Notes under the pieces: model-generated | What the model was told of the DNA's origin: nothing | Seen by the model: only the letters and a program-made list of their open reading frames with translations | Databases searched by the model: none | Translations under genes and position numbers: made by a program | Part shown: in pieces, positions 7,646-15,820 of the stretch | How positions within the stretch are numbered: position 1 is the stretch's first letter | How the letters are laid out: each line of letters opens with the position of its first letter | Assembly: GCA_042088665.1 (NCBI GenBank) | Contig: JBELMB010000071.1 | Span: forward strand, 1-23,607 | Direction: 5' to 3' | Length of the DNA stretch: 23,607 bases | Source of the DNA: JBELMB01 sp042088665 | GTDB lineage: Bacteria > Pseudomonadota > Alphaproteobacteria > Rhodobacterales > Rhodobacteraceae

Positions 7646-8371
7646 ATGACCAAGGCCGATCGTGCGATCCACGGACCCAAACACGTGGCGATCATCATGG
7701 ACGGCAATGGCAGGTGGGCGACCAACAAGGGGCGGCCGCGGCTCTTTGGTCATCACGCCGGTGCCCGCCGCGTGCGCGAAGTTGTCGAGGCCTGTCCCGA
7801 TTTCGGGGTCAAATACCTGACCATCTTCGCCTTCTCGACGGAAAACTGGAAACGCACACAGGTCGAAGTGGCCGGTTTGATGAGTCTCTTTCGCCGCTAC
7901 ATCATGAAGGAAATGCAGGCCTTCGTGCGTGACAACGTGCGCGTGCGCTTCATCGGGGACCGGCCGCGGCTCGACGAGAAACTGCGCAACCTGATGGACG
8001 AGGCCGAGGAATTCACCAGTGCCTGCACGGGCGTGAACCTCACCATCGCGCTGAACTACGGTGGCCGCGACGAAGTGGCCCGCGCCACGCAACGGCTGGC
8101 CGAGGACGTGAAGGCAGGCCTGCTCTTGCCAAAGGATGTGACGGTGGAAACGCTGCCGCGCTACCTTGATACCCATGTGCTGCCGGATCCGGATCTCGTG
8201 GTCCGCACCAGCGGTGAGGCGCGCATTTCGAACTTCCTGCTCTGGCAGTCCGCCTATGCAGAATATGAATTTGTCGACACGCTCTGGCCCGACTTTAGCG
8301 CAGAGGAATTCGGCCGGCTCGTGGGGGCCTTTGGGCAACGCCACCGCCGGTTCGGTGCCGTCACCGTATGA
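7646..8371 (+). CDS. uppS: Isoprenyl transferase (undecaprenyl diphosphate synthase)
   Basis: UppS adds isopentenyl units to farnesyl diphosphate to make the C55 lipid carrier for peptidoglycan and polysaccharides. The product has 241 residues. It shows the family motifs HVAIIMDGNGRWA (catalytic Asp at 19), TIFAFSTENWKR at 59-70, ALNYGGRDE, and the diphosphate-binding RTSGEARISNFLLWQSAYAE at 187-206. AAGGAAG lies nine bases before the ATG. The stop overlaps the cdsA start as ATGA, so the two genes are likely translated together. Confidence 0.95.
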   Translation: MTKADRAIHGPKHVAIIMDGNGRWATNKGRPRLFGHHAGARRVREVVEACPDFGVKYLTIFAFSTENWKRTQVEVAGLMSLFRRYIMKEMQAFVRDNVRVRFIGDRPRLDEKLRNLMDEAEEFTSACTGVNLTIALNYGGRDEVARATQRLAEDVKAGLLLPKDVTVETLPRYLDTHVLPDPDLVVRTSGEARISNFLLWQSAYAEYEFVDTLWPDFSAEEFGRLVGAFGQRHRRFGAVTV

Positions 8372-9153
8372 GCGCCGCGCGCTGGGACGACCTGGCCGTG
8401 CGGCTTGGCACGGCGCTCGGCATGGTGGCTTTGGGCCTGCTCGCGGTCTGGCTGGGCGGGCTGTGGTTTCATGTGCTGATTGCCGCGGTCTGCGGGCTGA
8501 TGGTCTGGGAACTGGTCTGTCTGCTCGACAGTGGCAGCAGTCAGTCGCAGATCCTTCTGGCCATCCTCGCGGCGCTTGTTCTGCTCGTGGCGATTGAACT
8601 GCCCAAGGGAATCGCCCTGCCATTGCTGCTCTTGCCATCGGTTCTGGGCCAGTCGCGCATAACCTCCGGACGCGTGACCTATGGCGTCTTCACGGCGCTG
8701 ATCCTGCTCGCCGGGTATGGCATGATGGCCTTGCGCGACGATTTCGGGATCACCTGGATCTTGTGGATGATCCTCGTTGTGGTGGCCACCGATGTGGCGG
8801 GCTATTTCGCGGGACGCGCCATAGGCGGACCAAAGTTCTGGCCAAGGGTCAGCCCCAAGAAGACTTGGTCCGGCACGCTGGCCGGCTGGATCGCGGCTGC
8901 GCTGGTCGGTTTGGTCGTCGCCACGACAACCCCTGCCGGTTTGGGGCTGATCGGCCTGTCCATTGCCGTCAGCTTGGCCAGTCAGATCGGTGACATCGCC
9001 GAAAGCGCCATGAAACGCCGCGTGGGCGCAAAGGACAGCTCCAGCCTGCTGCCCGGACATGGCGGGGTGCTGGACCGCTTTGACGGCATGCTGGCCGCGT
9101 CGGTTTTCCTTGTCATCATTGGCTGGATCGTGGATTTCCCCCCCGGCGTATAG
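8368..9153 (+). CDS. cdsA: Phosphatidate cytidylyltransferase
   Basis: CdsA makes CDP-diacylglycerol from phosphatidic acid and CTP, the branch point to all phospholipids, in the inner membrane. The product has 261 residues and several membrane helices, for example around 15-45, 50-80 and 125-150. Residues 213-239 match the family signature: S-x-x-K-R, then KD, then LPGHGGVLDRFD. VSPKKTWSG in the middle is also typical. It begins inside the uppS stop (ATGA). A gap of 282 bases follows before dxr, with a small inverted repeat, CCCTGTGG/CCACGGG, at 9175-9194. Confidence 0.94.
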   Translation: MSAARWDDLAVRLGTALGMVALGLLAVWLGGLWFHVLIAAVCGLMVWELVCLLDSGSSQSQILLAILAALVLLVAIELPKGIALPLLLLPSVLGQSRITSGRVTYGVFTALILLAGYGMMALRDDFGITWILWMILVVVATDVAGYFAGRAIGGPKFWPRVSPKKTWSGTLAGWIAAALVGLVVATTTPAGLGLIGLSIAVSLASQIGDIAESAMKRRVGAKDSSSLLPGHGGVLDRFDGMLAASVFLVIIGWIVDFPPGV

Positions 9154-9333
9154 AGGAGGCGGCGCAGGTCACATCCCTGTGGTTCTGCCACGGGACAGGT
9201 TGAACAACGGGGCCGATTGATAGATTGAAAACTGTGGCAGACAGAGCTTGTCGGGGGTTTCCCTGACGCGATACCTGCCCAAGGGATCGACCAGAGGCTG
9301 CGTCGGAAGACAGGTCTCCGACCCGGGATGAAG

Positions 9334-9432
9334 ACGGGGCTGAACACGGGGCCGCAGACGCGGCCGAACACGGGGCCGAACACGGGGCCGCAGACGAGAC
9401 CAAAGACTGGGCCGGGATTGGGCCGAAGGACG
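9334..9432 (+). repeat. 12-base tandem repeat directly upstream of dxr
   Basis: About seven units of a 12-base motif, best form ACGGGGCCGAAC, run from 9334 to the dxr ribosome site. Units start at 9334, 9346, 9358, 9370, 9382, 9394 and 9406; the first five are near identical and the last two decayed. The repeat stays in frame with dxr from an ATG at 9328 and would add 36 residues of the type TGPNTGPQTRP. No ribosome site precedes that ATG, while the dxr ATG at 9436 has AAGGA, so the repeat is more likely untranslated leader. A weak promoter candidate (TTGTCG at 9248, TACCTG at 9272, 18 bases apart) lies upstream. Confidence 0.8.
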
Positions 9433-9435
9433 GGC

Positions 9436-10608
9436 ATGCGACGAATCTCAATCTTTGGCGCCACCGGGTCGATCGGGCAGAACACCATCGACCTGATCGC
9501 GCGCGATCGCGATGCCTATGACGTGGTCGCGTTGACCGGGGGGCGCAACGTGGCGCAACTGGCGCAGGACGCGCGCCGGTTGAACGCCCGTGTCGCTGTC
9601 ACCGCCGACCCGAACCTGTTGGAGCCGCTGCGCGCCGCCCTCGCAGGCACCTCGACCGAGGTGGCCGCCGGACGCAACGCCCTGCTGGAGGCCGCCGAGC
9701 GGCCCGCCGATTGGGTGATGTCCAGCATTGTCGGCGCCGCCGGGCTGGAGCCGGGCCTGCGCGCGCTGGGGCAGGGGGCCACCTTGGCGCTTGCCAACAA
9801 GGAAAGCATGGTCTGCGCGGGCGCGCTCATGATGCGCTCGGCCCGCGCGGCGGGGGCCGCGATCCTGCCCGTTGACAGCGAACATTCCGCCGTCTTTCAG
9901 GCGCTGATCGGCGAAGACATCGCCGCGGTGGAACGGGTCATCATCACCGCATCGGGCGGCGCTTTTCGTGACTGGCCGATCGAGGACCTCGAGACCGCGA
10001 CCCCCGAACAGGCCGCCACCCATCCCAACTGGGACATGGGCCAGCGCATCACCATCGACAGCGCATCGATGTTCAACAAGGCGCTGGAACTGATCGAAAC
10101 CCGCGAGTTCTTTGGCCTCGACCCGGCCCGGATCGAGACGGTTGTGCACCCCGAAAGCATGATCCACGCCATGGTCGGCTTCAACGACGGGGCGCTGATG
10201 GCCCATGTCGGCCCGCCAGACATGCGCCACGCCATCGGCTTTGCCTTGCATCACCCGCACCGCCGTCCGCTGCCGGTCGAACGTCTCGACCTTGTCAAGC
10301 TGGGCAGCCTGACCTTTCGCGCGCCCTGCGAGACACGCTGGCCGGCGCTGCGACTGGCGCGCGAGGTCATGCAGGCGGGGGGCCTGATGGGCGCGGTCTT
10401 CAATGCCGCCAAGGAAACCGCGCTGGACGGTTTCATCGCGCGCCGCCTGCGGTTTCCGCAGATGGCGCATGTGGTGGAGGAAACGCTCTCCCGGCTTTCG
10501 TCGCAGGCAAGTCATATTGCTGACGAGATTACACTTGATATGGTTCACGAAGCGGACCATCTCGGTCGGACACAAGCCGGCGAGATCATAGACCAGCTTG
10601 AAACCTAG
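9436..10608 (+). CDS. dxr: 1-deoxy-D-xylulose 5-phosphate reductoisomerase
   Basis: Dxr converts DXP to methylerythritol 4-phosphate with NADPH and a divalent metal, the second step of the MEP isoprenoid pathway that feeds UppS and MiaA. The product has 390 residues: NADPH-binding GATGSIG at 8-14, NKES at 121-124, metal ligands D147 and E149 in PVDSEHSA and E218 in MFNKALELIE, and VVHPESMIHAMV near 237-247. The start at 9436 has AAGGA seven bases upstream. A longer in-frame reading through the tandem repeat is possible but lacks a ribosome site. rseP follows after 12 bases. Confidence 0.95.
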   Translation: MRRISIFGATGSIGQNTIDLIARDRDAYDVVALTGGRNVAQLAQDARRLNARVAVTADPNLLEPLRAALAGTSTEVAAGRNALLEAAERPADWVMSSIVGAAGLEPGLRALGQGATLALANKESMVCAGALMMRSARAAGAAILPVDSEHSAVFQALIGEDIAAVERVIITASGGAFRDWPIEDLETATPEQAATHPNWDMGQRITIDSASMFNKALELIETREFFGLDPARIETVVHPESMIHAMVGFNDGALMAHVGPPDMRHAIGFALHHPHRRPLPVERLDLVKLGSLTFRAPCETRWPALRLAREVMQAGGLMGAVFNAAKETALDGFIARRLRFPQMAHVVEETLSRLSSQASHIADEITLDMVHEADHLGRTQAGEIIDQLET

Positions 10609-10620
10609 AAGGGGCACATC

Positions 10621-11964
10621 TTGGACCTGACGACACTGACCGCAACCTTTGGCGGTTTCCTCTGGACCGTGATCTTCTTCATTGTGGCGCTTTCTGTGAT
10701 CATCGCGATCCACGAATACGGTCACTATATTGTCGGCAAGAAATCGGGCATTTTCCCAGAGGTGTTTTCCCTCGGGTTCGGCCCGGTGATCTGGTCGCGC
10801 GTCGATGGCGACGGGACCAAATGGCAGATCGCGGCGATTCCCTTTGGCGGCTACGTGAAGTTTCGCGGCGATGCAAATGCCTCTGGCGGCGTTGACGAGG
10901 ACGCCATGCAGGATCTGACCGAAACGGATGCGCGCACGACGATGCACGGCGCGCCGCTCTGGGCGCGCACGGCCACCGTCGCCGCCGGGCCGCTGTTCAA
11001 CTTTGCCCTGTCGATCGTCATCTTTACCGGCGTCTTCCTGTTTCGCGGCGAAGTGATGGAGCCGCTGACCGTCGGCGAATTGCGCCCGCTTCCGGTGGCG
11101 CAGGAACTGCAGGTCGGGGATGTCCTGATCTCCATCGAGGGCGGCGCACCACCCGCGTTCGAGCAGTCCGAAGCCTACAACACCTTCATGAAGGCGCTGC
11201 CCCACAACCCGCAGCTGGACTACACCGTGGAGCGCGACGGACGCGAGATCACTGTCGCCGGTCCTTATGTCTACCCGCCCATGGCCACCCAGATCGCGCC
11301 ACGCTCTGCTTCGGGTGACGCCGGGATGCGCCCGGGCGATGTGATCGTCTCCGTCGACGGAGAAGAAATCTGGGCCTTTGAACAGCTCAAGGAAAAGGTC
11401 GAAGGCTCCGAGGGCGCGACCCTCGCGCTCAAGGTCTGGCGCGCCGGCGACATCCTCGATGTCGATCTGACCCCCAAACGCGTGGACGAACCGCAGCCCG
11501 GCGGCGGCTTTGAAACCTTTTACCGCATCGGCATCGTTGGCGGCGTGGCCTTTGAACCGGCCACCCAGACACCGGGCTTTGTCGATGCCTTCTCCGGCAG
11601 CTTTGTTCAGGTCTGGCGCATCATGGAAGGCTCCGTCTCCGGGTTGTGGCACATGGCAACGGGCGCGATCAGCACCTGCAACCTGTCCGGCCCCATCGGC
11701 ATCGCCGAGACCGCCGGGGACATGGCCAGTCAGGGCACCACGAATTTCATCTGGCTGATCGCCGTGCTCTCCACCGCCATCGGCCTGTTGAACCTCTTCC
11801 CGATCCCGGTGCTGGATGGCGGCCATCTGGTGTTCTACGCCTACGAGGCCGTTTCCGGCCGCCCGCCCAGCGACAAGGCGCTCAAGGTGCTGATGTCCAT
11901 CGGCCTGACTGTTGTCCTTGGGTTGATGATTCTTGGTCTGGGCAGTGATTTGTTCTGTCCCTGA
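10621..11964 (+). CDS. rseP: RIP metalloprotease RseP (site-2 protease), TTG start
   Basis: An intramembrane zinc protease of 447 residues that cuts membrane-bound anti-sigma factors and leftover signal peptides. HEYGH at 31-35 is the zinc site in the first helix. LNLFPIPVLDGGH near the C-terminus holds the third ligand (about D399). Two PDZ-like segments lie between them (QVGDVLISIEGG and GMRPGDVIVSVDGEEI). The start must be a non-ATG codon. dxr ends in the same frame 12 bases before, and the first ATG in the frame lies past the zinc site. TTG at 10621 follows AAGGGG at six bases and is the obvious choice. A hairpin terminator follows the gene. Confidence 0.93.
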   Translation: MDLTTLTATFGGFLWTVIFFIVALSVIIAIHEYGHYIVGKKSGIFPEVFSLGFGPVIWSRVDGDGTKWQIAAIPFGGYVKFRGDANASGGVDEDAMQDLTETDARTTMHGAPLWARTATVAAGPLFNFALSIVIFTGVFLFRGEVMEPLTVGELRPLPVAQELQVGDVLISIEGGAPPAFEQSEAYNTFMKALPHNPQLDYTVERDGREITVAGPYVYPPMATQIAPRSASGDAGMRPGDVIVSVDGEEIWAFEQLKEKVEGSEGATLALKVWRAGDILDVDLTPKRVDEPQPGGGFETFYRIGIVGGVAFEPATQTPGFVDAFSGSFVQVWRIMEGSVSGLWHMATGAISTCNLSGPIGIAETAGDMASQGTTNFIWLIAVLSTAIGLLNLFPIPVLDGGHLVFYAYEAVSGRPPSDKALKVLMSIGLTVVLGLMILGLGSDLFCP

Positions 11965-12003
11965 CGACAAAACCTCCAAACTATGTCAAACTAGCGCCTC
12001 AAT

Positions 12004-12034
12004 CCCCCGCCATAGTGCGGGGGACATTTGCTTT
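12004..12034 (+). terminator. Likely terminator after rseP
   Basis: CCCCCGC (12004-12010) pairs perfectly with GCGGGGG (12017-12023) around a 6-base loop, followed by ACATTTGCTTTT. The T-rich tail is interrupted, so it may only partly stop transcription. The next small gene begins 27 bases after the stem. Confidence 0.55.
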
Positions 12035-12049
12035 TGAGGACTCGAATCC

Positions 12050-12181
12050 ATGCAGACCCTGAACGCGGGATATCGCAGCATGACCGTCCTGCTGTCGATC
12101 AACTGGGATCGACTGCTGTATATCTTCACCATTGCGCTGGCGCTCTATGCCGGTGCGGTGATCGGCACGGCCCTGAACTGA
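12050..12181 (+). CDS. Small membrane protein, 43 residues, function unknown
   Basis: A short open frame not recognised as a named family. It begins MQTLNAGYRSMTVLLSINWD and ends with LLYIFTIALALYAGAVIGTA plus LN. The second half is a clean single membrane helix (about 21-41); the first half is polar with aromatic and arginine residues at the membrane edge, a layout typical of real membrane micro-proteins. GAGGA lies nine bases before the ATG. An internal ATG at codon 11 could give a 33-residue form. It sits between the rseP terminator and bamA on the same strand. Possible roles include acting with the neighbouring envelope proteins; that is inference only. Confidence 0.55.
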   Translation: MQTLNAGYRSMTVLLSINWDRLLYIFTIALALYAGAVIGTALN

Positions 12182-12473
12182 TCCTCAGAGATCCGGGCGC
12201 GACCATGGACGGCGCGATCTGACCATGGCGAACGCCCTGAGCGGTCCCCGCCAGCCATCGCTGCGCGCAGCGCCGAAACCGCCAAGACCCCGGTCAAATC
12301 CGGACCCGGGCGGCAAAGGCTCCAGATTTCCCGCATTCGGAACCACTTCCCGCGGTTCTGTGCCTTCCTTGCCCAAACAGCGACAGCCCGCGCAAAACCG
12401 GCCTCTGGGCTTTTGACAAGCCCCGGCAATCCCGCTAGGCACATCCCGAGGGATGTCGAAGTGGAAAGCGAAA
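12182..12473 (+). other. Non-coding gap before bamA
   Basis: No gene is seen. The gap holds an 8-base direct repeat, GACCATGG, at 12201 and 12221, exactly 20 bp apart. A perfect 14-base palindrome, CGCTGCGCGCAGCG, is at 12259-12272, and a GAACC/GGTTC hairpin lies near 12341-12360. The bamA promoter is at its right end. An inverted repeat, ACATCCC-GA-GGGATGT (12441-12456), covers the first of two possible bamA start codons. Confidence 0.4.
12413..12441 (+). promoter_or_regulatory. Likely promoter of bamA
   Basis: A perfect TTGACA at 12413-12418 is followed after 17 bases by TAGGCA at 12436-12441, 32 bases before the chosen bamA start. The -10 box keeps the T and A at the first two places; loose -10 boxes of this kind are common in high-GC alphaproteobacteria. 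A similar layout is seen before fabZ. Confidence 0.5.
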
Positions 12474-14849
12474 ATGGCACAGGTCATTTCCGCGCGGGGC
12501 GCGCAGAAAACACCTAATAACAAACACGTGCGCAGAGCGCTTCATGCGAGCTGCATGACCTTGGCGCTCAGCCTTGGTTTCACCGCTGGGGGCCTGCCGG
12601 TCCCTGCGGCCTACGCACAGAATTTTTCTTTCAACGCCGTCGACGTGCAGGGCAACCAGCGCGTCGAGGATGGCACCATTCTCACGTATGCGGGAATCGC
12701 GCGCGGCCAGACCGTCTCTGCCGGTCAGCTGAACGACGCGTATCAACGCATTCTGGGATCGGGCCTGTTCGAAAACGTTGAGATCGAACCAAAAGGCAGC
12801 ACATTGGTGATCCGGGTCGTGGAATATCCCACGGTCAACCGCATCGCCTTTGAAGGCAACCGCCGGATCAAGGACGAGGACCTCGTCGCCGTGGTGCAAT
12901 CGCAAAGCCGCCGGGTGTTCAGCCCGCGCGTCGCCGAGGCGGATGCACAGGCGATCTCGGAGGCCTACGTGGGACAGGGCCGTCTGGCCGCCCGCGTCGC
13001 ACCCAAGGTGATCCGCCGCAGCGACAACCGCGTCGATCTCGTGTTCGAGATCTTCGAAGGCGGCGTCTCGGAGATCGAGCGCGTCGGCTTTGTCGGCAAC
13101 TCCATCTACTCGGACCGCCGTCTGCGCCGCGTGATCGAATCCAAGCAGGCCGGCCTGCTGCGGGCCGTGATCCGCAAGGACACCTTCATCGAGGACCGGG
13201 TCGAATTCGACCGGCAACTCCTGAGCGACTTCTATTCGGCGCGCGGCTACGTGGATTTCCGCATCACCGGCGTGAACTCCGAGTTGTCGCAAGAGCGTGA
13301 CGGCTTCTTCGTGACCTTCAACGTGGAAGAAGGCCAGCAGTTCCGCGTCGGCACCGTGGACGTTCAGTCCGACCTCGCCGAAGTGGACGTGGACCTCTTC
13401 GCCTCCAAGCTCAAGCTGAAGGAAGGCGTGGTCTACTCGCCCCTGCGCATCGAGAACGAGATCGCGCGCCTTGAGACCCTCGCCATTCGCGAAGGGCTGA
13501 GCTTTGTCCGGGTCGAGCCGCGCATCAGCCGCAACGACCGCGACCTGACGCTGGACGTGGAATTCATGCTCACCCGCGGACCGCGGATCTTCGTGGAACG
13601 CATCGACATCGAGGGCAACTCCACCACCGTCGACCGCGTGGTGCGCCGCCAGTTCGACGCGGTTGAGGGCGACCCCTTCAACCCGCGCGCCATCCGCGAA
13701 AGCGCGGAGCGGATCCGCGCCCTTGGCTTCTTCCGCAACGTGGATGTGCAGGCCCGCGAAGGGTCCACGCCGCAGCAGGTCGTCGTCGATGTGGATGTGG
13801 AGGAACAGCCCACAGGCTCGCTGAGCTTTGGCGCGAACTACTCCTCTGTCACGGGTGTCGGCGGGACCTTTGCCTTCGCGGAGCGTAACTTCCTTGGCCG
13901 TGGTCAGGCGTTCAGCATCAACATCAGCGCCTCCGGCTCCAGCGAGAGCTATTCGGTCAACTTCGTCGAACCGGCGGTCTTCGGGCGCGATCTCGCCTTT
14001 GGCATCGCGGCCAATTACACCACGACGAACGACATCGGGTCGTCGAACTTCGACACCACCACAGGCCTGTTCCGGCCCTCGCTGTCCTTCCCGGTCTCCG
14101 ACAATGGCCGCATGCAGTTGCGCTATACCACGGAACTTTCGGACATCGACGCCACCGGGGCCATCGCGGGCGGCGTCATCGCCACCGAGGCCTTGGAAGG
14201 CGAGCGCATCGACAGCTCCTTTGGCTACACCTACTCCTTTGACACGCGCCGCGCCGGGCTTTCGCCCGTGACGCGCTACGTGCTGGAATTCAGTCAGGAC
14301 TTCGGCGGGGCAGGCGGCGACACCAGCTTTGTGCGCACGGGGGTCAAGGCCGTGGCCCAGACCCGCGTGATGAGCGAAGAAGTGACGCTGCGCGCCACTT
14401 TCGAAGGCGGGGCGCTGAACTATTCCAAGGGCGAAAGCCGCAACACGGACCGCTACGTGATCACACCCTCGGTGATGCGCGGCTTCGAAGTGGGCGGCAT
14501 GGGCCCCCGCGAAATCGGCGCCAATGGCGACGATGACCCGCTGGGCGGCAACTACTTTGCCGTGGCGCGCTTCGAGGCGGAATTCCCGGTCGGCCTGCCA
14601 GAAGAATACGGCATTTCCGGCGGCGTCTTCTATGACGTCGGCTCGGTCTGGGGCGTGAACGACGGGGCCAAGGCCGCGGCGGGCGGACAGATCGTCAGCG
14701 GTGACTTCGAAACACGTCAGGTGATCGGCTTCTCGGTCTTCTGGGACAGCATCCTTGGCCCGCTTCGGCTGGACTTTGCAGAGCCTCTGCAAAAGAACAA
14801 GTATGACGAGATCAAGAACGTGAACCTGACCATCTCGACCCAGTTCTGA
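12474..14849 (+). CDS. bamA: Outer membrane protein assembly factor BamA
   Basis: BamA is the Omp85-family barrel that inserts beta-barrel proteins into the outer membrane. The product has 791 residues: a signal peptide with a long basic lead and cleavage after AYA (about 48), five POTRA repeats over about 50-400 (for example VNRIAFEGNRRIKDEDL and IFVERIDIEGNSTTVDRVVRRQF), then the 16-strand barrel ending in the terminal phenylalanine of NVNLTISTQF. Start: ATG 12474 has GGAAAG at a normal distance. ATG 12453 directly touches GAGGG and lies in an inverted repeat, so it is less likely. It is followed by ompH, the usual chaperone partner. Confidence 0.95.
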   Translation: MAQVISARGAQKTPNNKHVRRALHASCMTLALSLGFTAGGLPVPAAYAQNFSFNAVDVQGNQRVEDGTILTYAGIARGQTVSAGQLNDAYQRILGSGLFENVEIEPKGSTLVIRVVEYPTVNRIAFEGNRRIKDEDLVAVVQSQSRRVFSPRVAEADAQAISEAYVGQGRLAARVAPKVIRRSDNRVDLVFEIFEGGVSEIERVGFVGNSIYSDRRLRRVIESKQAGLLRAVIRKDTFIEDRVEFDRQLLSDFYSARGYVDFRITGVNSELSQERDGFFVTFNVEEGQQFRVGTVDVQSDLAEVDVDLFASKLKLKEGVVYSPLRIENEIARLETLAIREGLSFVRVEPRISRNDRDLTLDVEFMLTRGPRIFVERIDIEGNSTTVDRVVRRQFDAVEGDPFNPRAIRESAERIRALGFFRNVDVQAREGSTPQQVVVDVDVEEQPTGSLSFGANYSSVTGVGGTFAFAERNFLGRGQAFSINISASGSSESYSVNFVEPAVFGRDLAFGIAANYTTTNDIGSSNFDTTTGLFRPSLSFPVSDNGRMQLRYTTELSDIDATGAIAGGVIATEALEGERIDSSFGYTYSFDTRRAGLSPVTRYVLEFSQDFGGAGGDTSFVRTGVKAVAQTRVMSEEVTLRATFEGGALNYSKGESRNTDRYVITPSVMRGFEVGGMGPREIGANGDDDPLGGNYFAVARFEAEFPVGLPEEYGISGGVFYDVGSVWGVNDGAKAAAGGQIVSGDFETRQVIGFSVFWDSILGPLRLDFAEPLQKNKYDEIKNVNLTISTQF

Positions 14850-14942
14850 TCCATGGCGCAAGGCCGGGGCCTTGGGGCGCTGCAGCCCGCACTCTTGTGG
14901 GCTGCCTGCGCGGCCTCCCGTTTGCGGCCCCGGGTGCATTGC

Positions 14943-15689
14943 ATGGCCTTGCGCCCGGTTTTCCTGATCCCCGGTCGCCTGATCCCTGCTCTCCTGATTT
15001 GCGGCCTCCTGATGTGTGGTGTTGCCCTTCCCGGGCAGGCCCAACCGCTGGGTGGTCCCCTGAACGAGGGCGTCGTGCGCAGCCCCCTTCTGGTGATCGA
15101 TTTCGACCGGGTCTTTGCCGAAAGCCAGATCGGCCAGCAGTTCAACGCCGCATTGGAACGTGAAGGCACCGCCCTCGTGGCCGAGAACCGCCGCATCGAG
15201 GCGGAACTGACCGAAGAAGAACTGCGCCTGACCGAACAGCGCCCCGGCATGGCCCCGGAAGAGTTCCGCGCGCTGGCGGATGCCTTTGACGAAAAGGTCC
15301 AGCGCCTGCGTGGCGAGCAGGACGCCAAGGCCACCGCACTCGGCAGCCGCAACGAAGAACAGCAGCGGCGGTTCCTGCAAGTCGCGCAACCCGTGCTTGA
15401 AGGCTTGATGCGGGAAACAAATGCCGCCGTGATCCTTGAGCGGCGCTCGGTCTTTGTGGCGGCGGATGCCGTCGATGTGACCGATCTCGCCATCGCGCGC
15501 ATCAATGCCCGCCTGTCGCGCCCGGATGATCTGTCCCTGCCCGCCGAAACGCCGCAGGGCGCGCCGGAAAGCACGCCGGAGGAGGGGGCTGTTTCCCCTC
15601 AGACCGTCTCGCCAAACGCCACCTTGCCGGAAACCGACCCGCCCGCGGTCACGCTGCCCCTTGGCACGCCCGCGGCACCCGCCGACTAG
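14943..15689 (+). CDS. OmpH/Skp-family periplasmic chaperone
   Basis: An OmpH-family protein of 248 residues, expected to hold unfolded outer-membrane proteins in the periplasm for BamA. A signal peptide covers 1-33 (cleavage GQA-Q). LLVIDFDRVFAESQIGQQF is the conserved start of the domain. The middle, about 60-160, is charged and helical, fitting the coiled-coil tentacles of Skp, and the domain closes with AAVILERRSVFVAADAVDVT. A Pro/Thr-rich tail of some 60 residues follows and is not part of the family core. Start: ATG 14943 gives a textbook signal peptide. ATG 14853, three bases after the bamA stop, is possible but adds 30 residues read through a hairpin (14882-14905). Neither has a good ribosome site. 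Confidence 0.83.
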   Translation: MALRPVFLIPGRLIPALLICGLLMCGVALPGQAQPLGGPLNEGVVRSPLLVIDFDRVFAESQIGQQFNAALEREGTALVAENRRIEAELTEEELRLTEQRPGMAPEEFRALADAFDEKVQRLRGEQDAKATALGSRNEEQQRRFLQVAQPVLEGLMRETNAAVILERRSVFVAADAVDVTDLAIARINARLSRPDDLSLPAETPQGAPESTPEEGAVSPQTVSPNATLPETDPPAVTLPLGTPAAPAD

Positions 15690-15759
15690 CGGCGCGATCC
15701 GCCCGGGCACGCGCCCCCCCGCCAAGGCAAAGGCCCGCCGCCCGCAAATGGCTGCACGC

Positions 15760-15788
15760 TTGCCCCGCCTGCGCGGGCTTGCTAGGGG
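15760..15788 (+). promoter_or_regulatory. Possible promoter of fabZ-lpxA-lpxI-lpxB
   Basis: TTGCCC at 15760-15765 and TAGGGG at 15783-15788 are 17 bases apart, 32 bases before the fabZ start. The layout and distance equal those of the bamA promoter candidate. A small GC hairpin (about 15762-15777) lies between the boxes. Confidence 0.4.
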
Positions 15789-15820
15789 ACGCGCACGAAG
15801 ATCAGACAGAAAGCGATCCC

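Noticed and set aside
9328..9435. N-terminal extension of Dxr through the tandem repeat
   Set aside because: No ribosome site before ATG 9328, while ATG 9436 has AAGGA and starts right at the conserved NADPH-binding strand.
9448..11979. 843-codon minus-strand open frame opposite dxr and rseP
   Set aside because: It is the shadow of two well-supported genes and lacks any family motif or ribosome site.
14853..14942. Earlier ompH start three bases after the bamA stop
   Set aside because: It would put 30 extra residues before a complete signal peptide and read through a hairpin. It cannot be excluded, because coupled re-initiation would not need a ribosome site.
12435..15725. Very long minus-strand open frame opposite bamA and ompH
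   Set aside because: It is antisense to two certain genes; its protein is low-complexity in His, Arg, Asp and Val, as expected from the complement of GC-rich coding DNA, and it has no recognisable domain.
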